From positions 1 through 36,021 of the forward strand of contig CANSYW010000017.1 in assembly GCA_947651395.1 (NCBI GenBank): DNA of 36,021 bases, given 5' to 3'. Position numbers and translations under genes: made by a program. The notes under the pieces were generated by a model, which saw only the letters and a list, made by a program, of their open reading frames with translations, searched no databases and had not been told where the DNA came from. Every line of letters starts with the position of its first letter. Position 1 is the first letter of the stretch. This document shows positions 23,550-31,171 of the stretch, piece by piece. The DNA comes from an uncultured Pseudoflavonifractor sp. Its GTDB lineage: Bacteria > Bacillota > Clostridia > Oscillospirales > Oscillospiraceae.

Positions 23550-24566
23550 ATGGTCGTTATTATGAAGCCCGGCTTCAGTAAGGAACAGCTGGATCACGCC
23601 ATTCAGGAGATGGAGCGCTGTGGGGTAAACGTGATGATCTCCCGGGGCGCGGAGACCACCATCCTGGGCGCCGAGGGAAATGCCCAGAGCATCGATGTGG
23701 AAAAGATGCAGTCCCTTCCCGGTGTGGAGCGGGTCATGCGGGTCAGCGAGCCCTATAAGAAGGCCAACCGGAAGTACCATCCTGACGATACGGTGGTGGA
23801 GATCGCCCCCGGGGTCAAAGTGGGAGGGAAGCGGCTGTTGGTGGCGGCGGGGCCCTGCTCGGTGGAGAGTGAGGAGCAGATCACCGCCATCGCGCGGTCG
23901 GCAAAGGACACAGGGGCCCAGGCCCTTCGGGGAGGCGCCTTCAAGCCCCGCACCAGTCCCTACGCCTTCCAGGGGATGGGCTACACCGGCCTGGATCTGC
24001 TGGAAAAGGCCCGGATGGCCACCGGTCTGCCTGTGGTCACCGAGATCATGAACACCGACGATGTGGACTATTTTGCCGAGCACGTGGACGTGATCCAGGT
24101 GGGGGCCCGGAACATGCAGAACTTTGACCTGCTCAAACGACTGGGCAGGCTCACAAAGCCCATCCTGCTCAAGCGGGGCCTCTCCTCCACCATTGAGGAA
24201 TGGCTTATGTCGGCGGAGTATATCCTGGCCGGGGGTAATCCCAATGTGATCCTGTGCGAGCGGGGGATCCGCACCTTTGAGACCTTTACCCGCAACACCC
24301 TGGATCTGTCCGCGGTGCTGGCGGTGAAGCGGCAGAGCCATCTGCCTGTGATGGTGGATCCCTCCCACGCCAGCGGTCAGGCCTGGATGGTGGAGCGAAT
24401 GGCCCTGGCGGCCATCACCGCCGGGGCGGACGGCCTGATCATCGAGGTGCACAACGATCCCATCCACGCCCTGTGCGACGGGCAGCAGTCCATCACCCCG
24501 GAGCAGTTCCGCACCCTGATGGAGAAGGCGGCCAGAGTGGCGGAATGTGTGGGCAGAGAGGTCTGA
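23550..24566 (+). CDS. aroF: 3-deoxy-7-phosphoheptulonate (DAHP) synthase, type I-beta with N-terminal regulatory domain
   Basis: A 338-residue enzyme joining phosphoenolpyruvate and erythrose-4-phosphate, the first step of aromatic amino acid synthesis. Residues 1-70 form a ferredoxin-like regulatory domain as in Thermotoga DAHP synthase, where it mediates Tyr feedback. The barrel carries GPCSVES (101-107) and RGGAFKPRTSPY (127-138). The ATG at 23550 has AAAGGAG upstream; a longer in-frame version would start within the attenuator and is rejected. It is followed 53 bp later by tyrA. Tyrosine is thus likely to control both enzyme activity and transcription. Confidence 0.95.
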   Translation: MVVIMKPGFSKEQLDHAIQEMERCGVNVMISRGAETTILGAEGNAQSIDVEKMQSLPGVERVMRVSEPYKKANRKYHPDDTVVEIAPGVKVGGKRLLVAAGPCSVESEEQITAIARSAKDTGAQALRGGAFKPRTSPYAFQGMGYTGLDLLEKARMATGLPVVTEIMNTDDVDYFAEHVDVIQVGARNMQNFDLLKRLGRLTKPILLKRGLSSTIEEWLMSAEYILAGGNPNVILCERGIRTFETFTRNTLDLSAVLAVKRQSHLPVMVDPSHASGQAWMVERMALAAITAGADGLIIEVHNDPIHALCDGQQSITPEQFRTLMEKAARVAECVGREV

Positions 24567-24619
24567 GGGCACGGACGGCGGATCCCGCCAGGATATGACA
24601 GAAGAAAGAGGAGACGGCA

Positions 24620-25477
24620 ATGAAAAAAATCGTCATTGTGGGCCTGGGCCTCATCGGCGGCTCACTGGCCCTGGCCCTGAAGGGCTTTGAGGACTTTCAG
24701 ATCATTGGGGTGGCCCGGCGGCAGGCCACGGTGGACTACGCCCTGAGCCACGGGGTGGGAGACGACGCCACCCTGGACGCGGCCGGGGCCATAGGTCAGG
24801 CGGATGTGACCGTTCTGTGCATCGACCCCAAGGATATCGTGACCTTCCTGGCCGAGCACAGGGCCGACTTCAAGCCGGGGAGCCTGGTCACCGACGTGTG
24901 CGGGATCAAGTCCGCCATTATGGAGGCGGCCCGGGTGCTGCCCCCAGAGGTGGACTTCATCGGCTGCCACCCCATGGCGGGCACTGAGTTTTCCGGCATC
25001 GAGCACGCCTTTGCCGAAATGTTCCGGGGCTCCCACCTGATCCTGACCCCCAGGGAGGACAGCCGTCAGGCCCATGTGGCGCTGATGGAGCGCATGGCGC
25101 GGCACATAGGCTGTCAGGATGTGGTGAAGACCACACCCCAGGAGCACGACGCCATCCTGGCCTACACCAGCCAGATGATGCACATCATCGCCGTCAGCGT
25201 CTGTGACGACCCCATGCTCTTCACCTGCAAGGGCTTTGAGGGCAGCTCCTTCCGGGGCTGTACCCGGGTGGCGGCCCTGGATGTGCCGCTGTGGACGCAG
25301 CTGTTCTCTCTCAACGCCCCCGCCCTCACCGGCTGTCTGGACGAGTTCATCCGCAATTTGCAGGACTACCGGGACGTCATCGCCTCCGGGGACAAGGGGA
25401 AGCTTTCGGAAAAGCTGACCTGGTCGGCAGACCGCAAACGGCAGATGGAGCTCCCCGGCCCCGACCTGCTGCACTGA
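24620..25477 (+). CDS. tyrA: Prephenate dehydrogenase
   Basis: A 285-residue NAD(P)-dependent enzyme converting prephenate to 4-hydroxyphenylpyruvate on the way to tyrosine. The nucleotide-binding motif GLGLIGGSLA (8-17) opens the protein. CHPMAGTEFSG and the helical dimerisation half with SFRGCTRVA are diagnostic. There is no ACT domain, so feedback would be weak or act elsewhere. AGAGGAG precedes the ATG. It is the last gene of the leader-controlled operon and ends at a strong terminator. Confidence 0.95.
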   Translation: MKKIVIVGLGLIGGSLALALKGFEDFQIIGVARRQATVDYALSHGVGDDATLDAAGAIGQADVTVLCIDPKDIVTFLAEHRADFKPGSLVTDVCGIKSAIMEAARVLPPEVDFIGCHPMAGTEFSGIEHAFAEMFRGSHLILTPREDSRQAHVALMERMARHIGCQDVVKTTPQEHDAILAYTSQMMHIIAVSVCDDPMLFTCKGFEGSSFRGCTRVAALDVPLWTQLFSLNAPALTGCLDEFIRNLQDYRDVIASGDKGKLSEKLTWSADRKRQMELPGPDLLH

Positions 25478-25481
25478 TACG

Positions 25482-25520
25482 AAAAAAGCTCCGAAGCGGT
25501 CTGCCGCTTCGGAGCTTTTT
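25482..25520. terminator. Bidirectional terminator between tyrA and the XRE gene
   Basis: Stem AGCTCCGAAGCGG / CCGCTTCGGAGCT with a TCTG loop, A6 before and T5 after. The right flank overlaps the stop codon of the converging XRE gene. Confidence 0.93.
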
Positions 25521-25761
25521 ATTTGATCTCCTGCTCCAGAGCGTCAAACTCCGCAGAAGAGAAAAATTCGCCCAATGTGATGTTGAGTCCATCGCAAAAC
25601 TTCTTGATGGTAAGGATGGAGATATCCCGCCGCCTGGGATCCAGCATGCTGTATGCCGTGGAGGGCGTTACGCCGGAAAGGTTTGCCAGTTCATTGATGC
25701 GGATGCCCCGTTCCCCGCATAGTTGCTGGAACCGTTTGGCCACAGTGTCCTTGACGCCCAT
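25519..25761 (-). CDS. XRE-family helix-turn-helix regulator
   Basis: An 80-residue single-domain Cro/CI-type protein. The HTH spans about residues 10-65: RFQQLCGERGIRINELANLSGVTPSTA, then RRRDISILTIKKFCDGLNITLGEFF. No effector domain. GAGGTG precedes the ATG. The gene is divergent from the TM2-domain gene, and a 24-bp perfect palindrome lies in the 129-bp gap, so it probably represses itself and that neighbour. Confidence 0.9.
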   Translation of the reverse strand: MGVKDTVAKRFQQLCGERGIRINELANLSGVTPSTAYSMLDPRRRDISILTIKKFCDGLNITLGEFFSSAEFDALEQEIK

Positions 25762-25797
25762 GCTTTCTTCACCTCAAGGACAGTGTATCCATTTTAT

Positions 25798-25821
25798 CGC
25801 AAGTGCGTATACGCACTTGCG
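25798..25821. promoter_or_regulatory. 24-bp perfect palindrome, probable XRE operator
   Basis: Two exact 12-bp arms, CGCAAGTGCGTA and TACGCACTTGCG, meet without a gap. The right arm overlaps the -35 (TTGCGT) of the plus-strand promoter, so a bound protein would block it. Confidence 0.7.
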
Positions 25822-25845
25822 TATTTTTTGAAAATAGTGTATACT
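25817..25845 (+). promoter_or_regulatory. Promoter for the TM2-domain gene
   Basis: TTGCGT (25817-25822), 17-bp spacer, TATACT (25840-25845). The leader to the ATG at 25891 is about 40 nt. Confidence 0.65.
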
Positions 25846-25890
25846 GGGACATCATAGCCGCGGACAAGGCGGCGGAAAGGATGAGAGAAA

Positions 25891-26295
25891 ATGGCAGAGA
25901 TGGAGACAAAGACCGGAGCGGTGGAGGAACAGGCGGTGCAGACCGCGCAGGACACCAAGTTTTGCAAGCACTGCGGAAACCGCATTGCGGCCGCGGCTGT
26001 GGTGTGTCCCCAGTGTGGGTGCCAGGTGGAGGAGATCAGGAGTGCGGAGACCCCGCAGATCAATATTACGAACACAAACACCAATACCAATATGATAGGC
26101 GCCGTGGGCCGGATGAAGAACAAATGGGTGGCCTTTTTCCTGTGCCTGTTTTTGGGTGGGATCGGCGCCCATAAGTTCTATGAGGGAAAGATCGGTATGG
26201 GGATCCTTTATCTCTTTACCATGGGCCTCTTTTTCATTGGATGGCTGGTGGATCTTATTGCGCTGCTCTTTAAACCCAATCCCTACTACGTATAA
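25891..26295 (+). CDS. Zinc-ribbon plus TM2-domain membrane protein
   Basis: A 134-residue protein. An N-terminal zinc ribbon has CKHC (25-28) and CPQC (39-42). A short Asn-Thr repeat linker (NTNTNTN) follows. The C-terminal TM2 domain has two helices (KWVAFFLCLFLGGIGAHKFY and the GILYLFTMGLFFIGWLVDLI region). TM2 proteins are widespread and mostly of unknown role. It stands alone beyond the palindrome shared with the XRE gene, which probably controls it. Confidence 0.88.
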   Translation: MAEMETKTGAVEEQAVQTAQDTKFCKHCGNRIAAAAVVCPQCGCQVEEIRSAETPQINITNTNTNTNMIGAVGRMKNKWVAFFLCLFLGGIGAHKFYEGKIGMGILYLFTMGLFFIGWLVDLIALLFKPNPYYV

Positions 26296-26363
26296 ATGCG
26301 CAGAGAGAAGCCTCGGCCGGCGGGATCCCGTAAGTGGAATAAGGATGTTAAGCTATAAGTAAA

Positions 26364-26404
26364 GTCAAGGGTGCGTTGCAGGCTTTCTGCAATGCACCCT
26401 TGAC
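26364..26404. repeat. Long inverted repeat beside the recombinase remnant
   Basis: An 18-bp stem (26364-26381 with 26387-26404, one G-T wobble) with a 5-nt loop, starting 2 bp beyond the stop codon of the recombinase-tail remnant. No T-tract on either side. It may be the end structure of a lost mobile element or a weak terminator. Confidence 0.6.
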
Positions 26405-26406
26405 CT

Positions 26407-26505
26407 TTAATCGAGCTTTCCAATGTAGTTAAAATAGATATCAACATCCTGGGTATAGTTCTTTTTCTTCCAGGGCTCCGAACGTTCATGGATACGGCAG
26501 ACTCT
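26407..26505 (-). mobile_element. Remnant: C-terminal end of a serine recombinase (DUF4368 type)
   Basis: In one minus-strand frame the DNA reads HERSEPWKKKNYTQ, then DVDIYFNYIGKLD and a stop. From memory this is the conserved tail of large serine recombinases with a DUF4368 domain. Only about 30 codons remain, and no start or catalytic domain is present nearby. It overlaps the end of the doc remnant, so the junction lies near 26490-26505. Confidence 0.7.
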
Positions 26506-26600
26506 AGCAACCCCCGATCCCGCAGTCCCGGCAATCCTCCGGTGGCACGCAGGAGTTTTTCATGAAGCATGATAATTTCGTCTACGGTTAAAAGAATCAT
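26493..26600 (-). pseudogene. Truncated doc-type (Fic/Doc) toxin gene
   Basis: The first 36 codons match the N-terminus of Doc-type proteins (LTVDEIIMLHEKLLRATGG, PGLRDRGLLESAV). After that the similarity stops, and the frame runs on for about 68 codons without the catalytic HPFxDGNKR motif, ending at 26286. The DNA there matches a recombinase tail in another frame instead. The start overlaps the antitoxin stop codon (ATGA), as in an intact toxin-antitoxin pair. The toxin activity should be lost. Confidence 0.8.
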
Positions 26601-26848
26601 TTCGCCAGCTCCTGAAAGGCTTCCATATTTTCGGCTATGAGTTGGTCGGTCACGGCCTCCACTTTTTGCTTCCGGGCAGCGCGGGCGGACTGAATCTCGT
26701 CATACTCTTCGAAGTCTACTACGATATACCGGGGTTTATTGTTTTTTAAAATTACAGCAAGCCCCGTTTCGTCCACCAGTCGGGCCACTTTGGAAAAGTT
26801 CTGGTTTGCCTCCGTCATGGGAACAAGGGTACTGGTCTCAACTGTCAT
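26597..26848 (-). CDS. Phd/YefM-family antitoxin (toxin partner broken)
   Basis: An 83-residue protein with the Phd DNA-binding N-terminus (TLVPMTEANQNFSKVARLVDETG, then LKNNKPRYIVVDFEEYDEI) and a charged helical tail that would bind the toxin. The ATG at 26848 has GAGGT upstream; a GTG at 26857 overlaps that site and is less likely. A near-consensus promoter with three CCTATATT-type sites lies just upstream. The downstream doc gene is truncated, leaving an orphan antitoxin that may still act as an autorepressor. Confidence 0.87.
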   Translation of the reverse strand: MTVETSTLVPMTEANQNFSKVARLVDETGLAVILKNNKPRYIVVDFEEYDEIQSARAARKQKVEAVTDQLIAENMEAFQELAK

Positions 26849-26861
26849 ATTTATCACCTCG

Positions 26862-26903
26862 CCTATATTATACTCAAAATATAGGATAAAAGCAACCTAT
26901 ATT
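26862..26903 (-). promoter_or_regulatory. Antitoxin promoter and repeated CCTATATT operator
   Basis: On the minus strand TTGCTT (26895-26890), 17-bp spacer, TATAAT (26872-26867). Plus-strand CCTATATT at 26862-26869 and 26896-26903, and its complement AATATAGG at 26878-26885, cover the promoter, as expected for Phd self-repression. Confidence 0.7.
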
Positions 26904-27118
26904 TTTGACGGGCATTTGGGGCATTTCATACTCTCAAACTGGGCTTTGGTTCTTTCCTTCTTTGGGATTCAAAACATTTTCTCAATGATTTTCTTCATGC
27001 TATCAGAAGGAATATTAGTTCTTGTCATGGATTTTACATATATTATACCTTCCTTTTTGGCTCTTGGCAATTCAGACAATTACATCTCAAATGATTCTGG
27101 GCTATTTCACATAGTGAA
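26904..27118. other. AT-rich gene-free segment
   Basis: About 215 bp of clearly lower GC than the flanks. Reading frames here are not convincing on either strand. It lies between the toxin-antitoxin remnant and two hairpins, and probably belongs to the same acquired DNA. Confidence 0.5.
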
Positions 27119-27203
27119 GGAGGCTGTGGACAAATCCACAGCCTCCGGTTTTAGAAAACATCTTTATCTTACCCCGGCGATATCCCGTCGACCGGGGTTT
27201 TAT
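27119..27203 (+). terminator. Two terminator-like hairpins reading rightward
   Basis: First, GGAGGCTGTGGA / TCCACAGCCTCC with a 4-nt loop followed by GGTTTT (27119-27152). Second, ACCCCGG / CCGGGGT with a longer loop followed by TTTATTTT (27171-27203). Both have their T-tails on the plus strand, although no plus-strand gene precedes them. They may still serve as the 3' end of the leftward LCP gene, without a good T-tail on that side. Confidence 0.6.
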
Positions 27204-27205
27204 TT

Positions 27206-28291
27206 TCAGTCCGCCCGGAGCATTCGGGTCATCTCCATTGTCACGTCGGTGGTGTAGGGGTTGAGACAGTCGTTGATGATCCGCAGGCTCTCCTCCGCGT
27301 CCAGCTCGTAGACCGAACGCACCCCGTCGTAGCTCTTGGTGCCGTCCCCGGGGAGGGTGGCGGTGGTGAGGTCGTCAAAGTTGAAGCCCAGAGCGGGCTC
27401 CACAAACCACAGCAGGTTGCCCGGGGTCAGATCGGTCTTGACGCACCGCAGGAGGATATCCACATAACTGCCCACCTTCTGGGGGTTGGAGAGGATCTTC
27501 TTGGCGATGGTCTTTACCATCTCCTGCTGGGTGCGGGTGCGGCCGATGTCGGCGTCGGGATAAGCGTCGTAGATGTTGTTGGGATACTCTCCCGGCCCGT
27601 CGGAGTTCTTCCGGCACCGGACCACCTCCAGGGCCTGTTGGCCGGTGAGGCGCTGGAGGCCGGGGTTGAAGTGGATGTGGAGATCCTGGTCGGGGGCGTC
27701 GTAGTTCATATAGACCGGTACGTTGAACTCCACTCCGCCCACCGCGTCCACCAGCTCTACAAACAGGCGGGTGTCCACCAGGGCGTAATGGTCGATGGGA
27801 ATGCCCAGCACCTCGCCGGCGGCCCCCATGAGCTCGGCGATGCCCCCGTTGGGGGGATTTGCGATGTTGCCATTGGGGTAGGCGGCGTTGAGCTTATGGT
27901 AGTGGTAGGGCCCCACCCGGCGGTCCACCAGGGTGTCCCGGGGCAGGGAGACCAGACCGATCTTCTGATTTACCGTATCGTAGGTGCACACCATGATGGT
28001 GTCGGTACTGCCGCTGACCTGATCCTCCGCGGCCAGAAGAAACGTCCAGGTCCCCTCCTTGCGCTGGAGGGTCTGCTTGCTCTCGTCCACATCCTGGGTG
28101 GCGGGATCGTCGGTGACCACGGCCTGCGGGGGTCGGTCTGTATCTCCGGCGGTGGTGGGCCGCCGGGAGGCGGCCTTATAGGCGATCCACACGCCGACAA
28201 TGACGGCGGAGAGGACCACCAGGGTCCGGTAAAGTCCCCGCCCCAACCGCCGCAGCGGGGAGGAGGGACGCTTTTTCTTTCGCTTGGCCAC
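27206..28291 (-). CDS. LytR-CpsA-Psr (LCP) family protein
   Basis: A 361-residue membrane-anchored enzyme of the family that attaches wall polymers (teichoic acids, capsule) to peptidoglycan. A basic N-terminus leads to one helix (about 22-42), then a Thr/Pro-rich linker and the LCP domain outside the cell: SLPRDT (115-120), KLNAAYPNG, DIGRTRTQQEM. GTG start at 28291 behind AAGGAG. It may process a glycan made by one of the glycosyltransferases in the window, but there is no direct link. Confidence 0.93.
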   Translation of the reverse strand: MAKRKKKRPSSPLRRLGRGLYRTLVVLSAVIVGVWIAYKAASRRPTTAGDTDRPPQAVVTDDPATQDVDESKQTLQRKEGTWTFLLAAEDQVSGSTDTIMVCTYDTVNQKIGLVSLPRDTLVDRRVGPYHYHKLNAAYPNGNIANPPNGGIAELMGAAGEVLGIPIDHYALVDTRLFVELVDAVGGVEFNVPVYMNYDAPDQDLHIHFNPGLQRLTGQQALEVVRCRKNSDGPGEYPNNIYDAYPDADIGRTRTQQEMVKTIAKKILSNPQKVGSYVDILLRCVKTDLTPGNLLWFVEPALGFNFDDLTTATLPGDGTKSYDGVRSVYELDAEESLRIINDCLNPYTTDVTMEMTRMLRAD

Positions 28292-28409
28292 GCTCTGGTT
28301 CTCCTTTCCAGTCCTGGAGCTCAGTATGCCCAGTATAACGGAAAGCTACCCCGGAAGCAAGCGGCAGTCGAAAAAATAAGAAATTTGTAACCTTTTTATC
28401 CAAAGCGCC

Positions 28410-28700
28410 TCAGGAGGCGCTCTGCTGACGGCACAGAAGGGCGGCGGTGAGGGAATTCACCGCCCCCAGAAGATCCACCAGCAGCTGGCTCTGACAGGAC
28501 AGCTGCTCCAGCACCTGGGTCCAAACCTCGCCGGAAGCCTCGATGGTGGGAACACAGGAGGGGGCGGGAGTGGCGGGGGAGATGGGATGGGAATAATGGT
28601 GCATGGGCTCCTCCTCGGCCAAAAGGGCCTGCCGGGCGGCCATGACTTTGTTGTGTGCCGCCTGAGCGGTCTGATATGTACCTCTGTTGGGCCTTGCCAT
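28410..28700 (-). CDS. Hypothetical small protein
   Basis: A 96-residue protein that I do not recognise. It is rich in Ala and Gln, with a polar N-terminus (ARPNRGTYQTAQAAHNKVMAARQ), a Pro-rich middle and a C-terminal amphipathic helix region (LLVDLLGAVNSLTAALLCRQQ). No signal peptide or clear membrane helix. A textbook AAAGGAGGT before the ATG argues that it is translated. A small 7-bp stem overlaps its 3' end (28404-28421). It lies between the LCP gene and a divergent ABC operon. Confidence 0.65.
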   Translation of the reverse strand: MARPNRGTYQTAQAAHNKVMAARQALLAEEEPMHHYSHPISPATPAPSCVPTIEASGEVWTQVLEQLSCQSQLLVDLLGAVNSLTAALLCRQQSAS

Positions 28701-28761
28701 GGAAAGATACCTCCTTTCGCTATCTCATCCTATGCCGGAAGGACCAAAGGGTCACTCTTTC

Positions 28762-28790
28762 TTGACAATATCATCTGAAAAATGTAGACT
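28762..28790 (+). promoter_or_regulatory. Promoter for the ABC importer operon
   Basis: TTGACA (28762-28767, consensus), 17-bp spacer, TAGACT (28785-28790). The leader is only about 30 nt, too short for a riboswitch. Confidence 0.75.
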
Positions 28791-28826
28791 GGACACAGAA
28801 TCCACAATCGGAAAGGAATACCCGCT

Positions 28827-29873
28827 ATGAAACGTGATCGCATTTTGGCTCTCTGCCTGAGCCTTACCCTTCTTGCCGGCTGCGCCCCCAAGCCCACTCC
28901 CACGCCAACGCCGGAGCCCAGTGTCTCCGCGGCCCCCACGGCCACGCCGGAGTCCACCCCCACCCCCTCCCTGGCCCAGGATGAGAAGGTTCGGGTGGCC
29001 ATGCTGAAGGGCCCTACCGGCCTTGGCTCCTGTAAGCTCATGGAGGACTGGAAGGACAGCGCCACGATGGAATTTACCGTCTGCGCCGAGCCCACCGAGG
29101 CGGTGGCCCTGCTTACCAAGGGGGAGGCGGACATCGCCGCTCTGCCCACCAATCTGGCCGCCACCCTCTATCATAAGACCGACGGGGGCATCCGGCTTCT
29201 GGCGCTGAACACCTATGGTGTGCTCTATATTCTGGAAAAGGGCGGCGCCGGGATCCGGACCATGGCCGACCTGAAGGGGCGGACCGTCCACGCCTACGGC
29301 CAGGGCGCCAACCCGGAATTTGTGCTCAACTATCTGCTGGAGGCCAACGATGTGGCCCCGGATACGGTGGACGTCCAGTGGCACGCCTCCACCGACGAGG
29401 TCACCGCCCTTATGGCCGAGGGAGAGGCGGAGGTGTGTATGCTCCCCGTCCCTGCCGCCACAGGTCTGCTGATGAAAAAGGATGAGGTGCGCGCGGTGTT
29501 GGATCTCACGGAGGAGTGGGAGAAGGTGGGGGGCAGCGGTGTGCTCACCATGGGCTGCGTGGTGGCCCGGACGGAGTTTGTCCAGGCGAATCCCGAGGCG
29601 GTAGACGCCTTCCTGGCGGGATACGGGGCATCCATCGCCTACATGTCCGATCCGGACAACGGAAAGGAGGCCGCCCGGCTGGCCGAGGCCTGGGGGATCG
29701 TCCCCAAGGCCGCCGTGGCGGAAAAGGCCCTCCCCGACGCCAACCTGTGTTTTGTCACCGGGGACGATATGATGGCGGGCATCCAGGGCTACTACCAGGT
29801 GCTGGCCGCCGCCGACCCTGCCTCCATCGGGGGCTCCATCCCGGACGGGGCCTTCCATTATGAATACGAATAG
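28827..29873 (+). CDS. ABC transporter substrate-binding lipoprotein (NMT1/SsuA-like)
   Basis: A 348-residue extracellular lipoprotein. A signal peptide ends in the lipobox LAGC (lipidated Cys near residue 19), followed by a Pro/Thr-rich linker to about residue 50. The binding domain (VRVAMLKGPTGLGS, GEADIAALPTNLAATLYHKT, LKGRTVHAYGQGANPE) resembles solute receptors of the taurine/nitrate/thiamine-precursor group. The permease begins 6 bp downstream. The ligand cannot be fixed from sequence. Confidence 0.88.
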   Translation: MKRDRILALCLSLTLLAGCAPKPTPTPTPEPSVSAAPTATPESTPTPSLAQDEKVRVAMLKGPTGLGSCKLMEDWKDSATMEFTVCAEPTEAVALLTKGEADIAALPTNLAATLYHKTDGGIRLLALNTYGVLYILEKGGAGIRTMADLKGRTVHAYGQGANPEFVLNYLLEANDVAPDTVDVQWHASTDEVTALMAEGEAEVCMLPVPAATGLLMKKDEVRAVLDLTEEWEKVGGSGVLTMGCVVARTEFVQANPEAVDAFLAGYGASIAYMSDPDNGKEAARLAEAWGIVPKAAVAEKALPDANLCFVTGDDMMAGIQGYYQVLAAADPASIGGSIPDGAFHYEYE

Positions 29874-29879
29874 TAATAT

Positions 29880-30623
29880 ATGAAAAGAAAACTTCTAAAA
29901 GTTATCGCTCCCGCGGCCCTTTGGCTGCTCCTTTGGGCCATTGCCGCCCGGTGGATCGGCAAGGAGCTGCTGCTGCCCTCCCCGGCCGCGGTCTGTCTCA
30001 GTCTGTTGGGTATGCTGTGGGAGGGGGCCTTCTGGCGCGCGGTGGGGATGACCCTGGCCCGGGTGACGGGAGGCTTTCTGGTGGGGGCCGTTCTGGGGAC
30101 GATCCTGGGGGCGGCGACCGCCGGATCCCGGTGGTGCGACCTGCTGGTCTCGCCTGCGGTGGGAGCGGTGCGGACGGTGCCGGTGGTCTCCTTTATTCTT
30201 CTGCTCTATTTCTGGCTGCCCTCCGGACAGGTGCCCACGGCGGTGGCCGCTGTCATGGTTTTACCTGTGGTGTGGCGCTCCACCCGCCAGGGGATCGCCC
30301 AGGCCGACCCTCTGCTTTTGGAGGCGGCGGATCACTACGGCCTGAGCGGGTGGAAGAAACTGCGGCTGGTGTATCTGCCCCAGGCCATGGAGGCTTTGTG
30401 CGCGGGGTGGGAGACCGCTCTGGGCCTGGCCTGGAAGGCGGGGGTGGCCGCCGAGGTGCTCTGTCAGCCCAAGTGGGCGGCGGGCAGCGGACTTCAAAGC
30501 GCCAAGGCCTACCTGGACGCCCCGGGGCTCTTTGCTTGGACGGCGGTGGTGGTGGCGCTGAGTATGGCCATGGAGGCCCTGCTGCGGCGGGGGCTCCGGC
30601 CCTGGCGAGAGGGGGAAGGCTGA
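29880..30623 (+). CDS. ABC transporter permease (SsuC/TauC-like)
   Basis: A 247-residue inner-membrane protein with about six helices. The BPD-type EAA loop is present (EAADHYGLSGWKKLRLVYLPQA, starting at 148), as is the family segment VGAVRTVPVVSFILLLYFW. It lies between the receptor and ATPase genes and shares one base with the ATPase start (TGATG). Substrate as unknown as for the receptor. Confidence 0.9.
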   Translation: MKRKLLKVIAPAALWLLLWAIAARWIGKELLLPSPAAVCLSLLGMLWEGAFWRAVGMTLARVTGGFLVGAVLGTILGAATAGSRWCDLLVSPAVGAVRTVPVVSFILLLYFWLPSGQVPTAVAAVMVLPVVWRSTRQGIAQADPLLLEAADHYGLSGWKKLRLVYLPQAMEALCAGWETALGLAWKAGVAAEVLCQPKWAAGSGLQSAKAYLDAPGLFAWTAVVVALSMAMEALLRRGLRPWREGEG

Positions 30624-31171
30624 TGGAGATGCGGGACGTCACCGTCCGGTACGGAGACCGGACGGTGCTGGATCACTACAGCCTCACCCTGCCCGATAAG
30701 GGGGTCACCTTTCTCTCCGGGCCCTCAGGCGCGGGGAAGACCACTGTGCTGCGGGTGCTGGCGGGATTGATCAAGCCGGAGGAGGGCTCTGTCACCCTCC
30801 CCGGTCGGCCGGTGCTCCTCTTTCAGGAGGATCGGCTCTTTCCGAATCGGATAGTATGGGAACAGGTGGCGGCGGTGCTGCCCCGGGAGCGCCGGGGGGA
30901 TGCGGGCATTTACCTGATGCTGGTGGGGCTCAGCGAGGCGGCCCGCCAGCTGCCCGGGGCCCTCTCCGGGGGGATGGCCCGGCGGTGTGCCCTGGCCCGG
31001 GCTCTGGCCACAGAGGGGGCGGTCTACCTTTTGGATGAGCCCTTCGCCGGGGTGGATGAGGAGCGTGCGGTACGGATCATCGGGCTCCTCAAGGAGATAG
31101 GAAAGCCCATGCTCCTGACGGGGCACAACACGGCCCTGGCCCAGCTGTGCGACCGGCAGGTGGAGCTATAA
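30623..31171 (+). CDS. ABC transporter ATP-binding protein, short form
   Basis: A 182-residue ATPase, shorter than the usual 230-260 residues. All motifs are there: Walker A GPSGAGKT (33-40), Q-loop LLFQED (65-70), signature LSGGMARR (114-121), Walker B VYLLDEP (134-140) and the switch His in LTGHN. The missing parts are mostly between Walker A and signature and at the C-terminus. The ATG at 30623 follows the permease stop by overlap; the same frame is open further upstream, inside the permease gene, but lacks ABC motifs. Confidence 0.9.
   Translation: MEMRDVTVRYGDRTVLDHYSLTLPDKGVTFLSGPSGAGKTTVLRVLAGLIKPEEGSVTLPGRPVLLFQEDRLFPNRIVWEQVAAVLPRERRGDAGIYLMLVGLSEAARQLPGALSGGMARRCALARALATEGAVYLLDEPFAGVDEERAVRIIGLLKEIGKPMLLTGHNTALAQLCDRQVEL

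Noticed and set aside
26739-27257. Plus-strand open frame across the AT-rich island
   Set aside because: It starts opposite the antitoxin gene, runs antisense into the LCP gene, has no ribosome site and matches no family I know.
28700-28826. Thiamine-pyrophosphate riboswitch before the ABC importer
   Set aside because: The promoter leaves only about 30 nt of leader and no conserved riboswitch core is present.
29921-30622. N-terminal extension of the ABC ATPase frame
   Set aside because: It overlaps the permease gene in another frame and has no ABC motifs.
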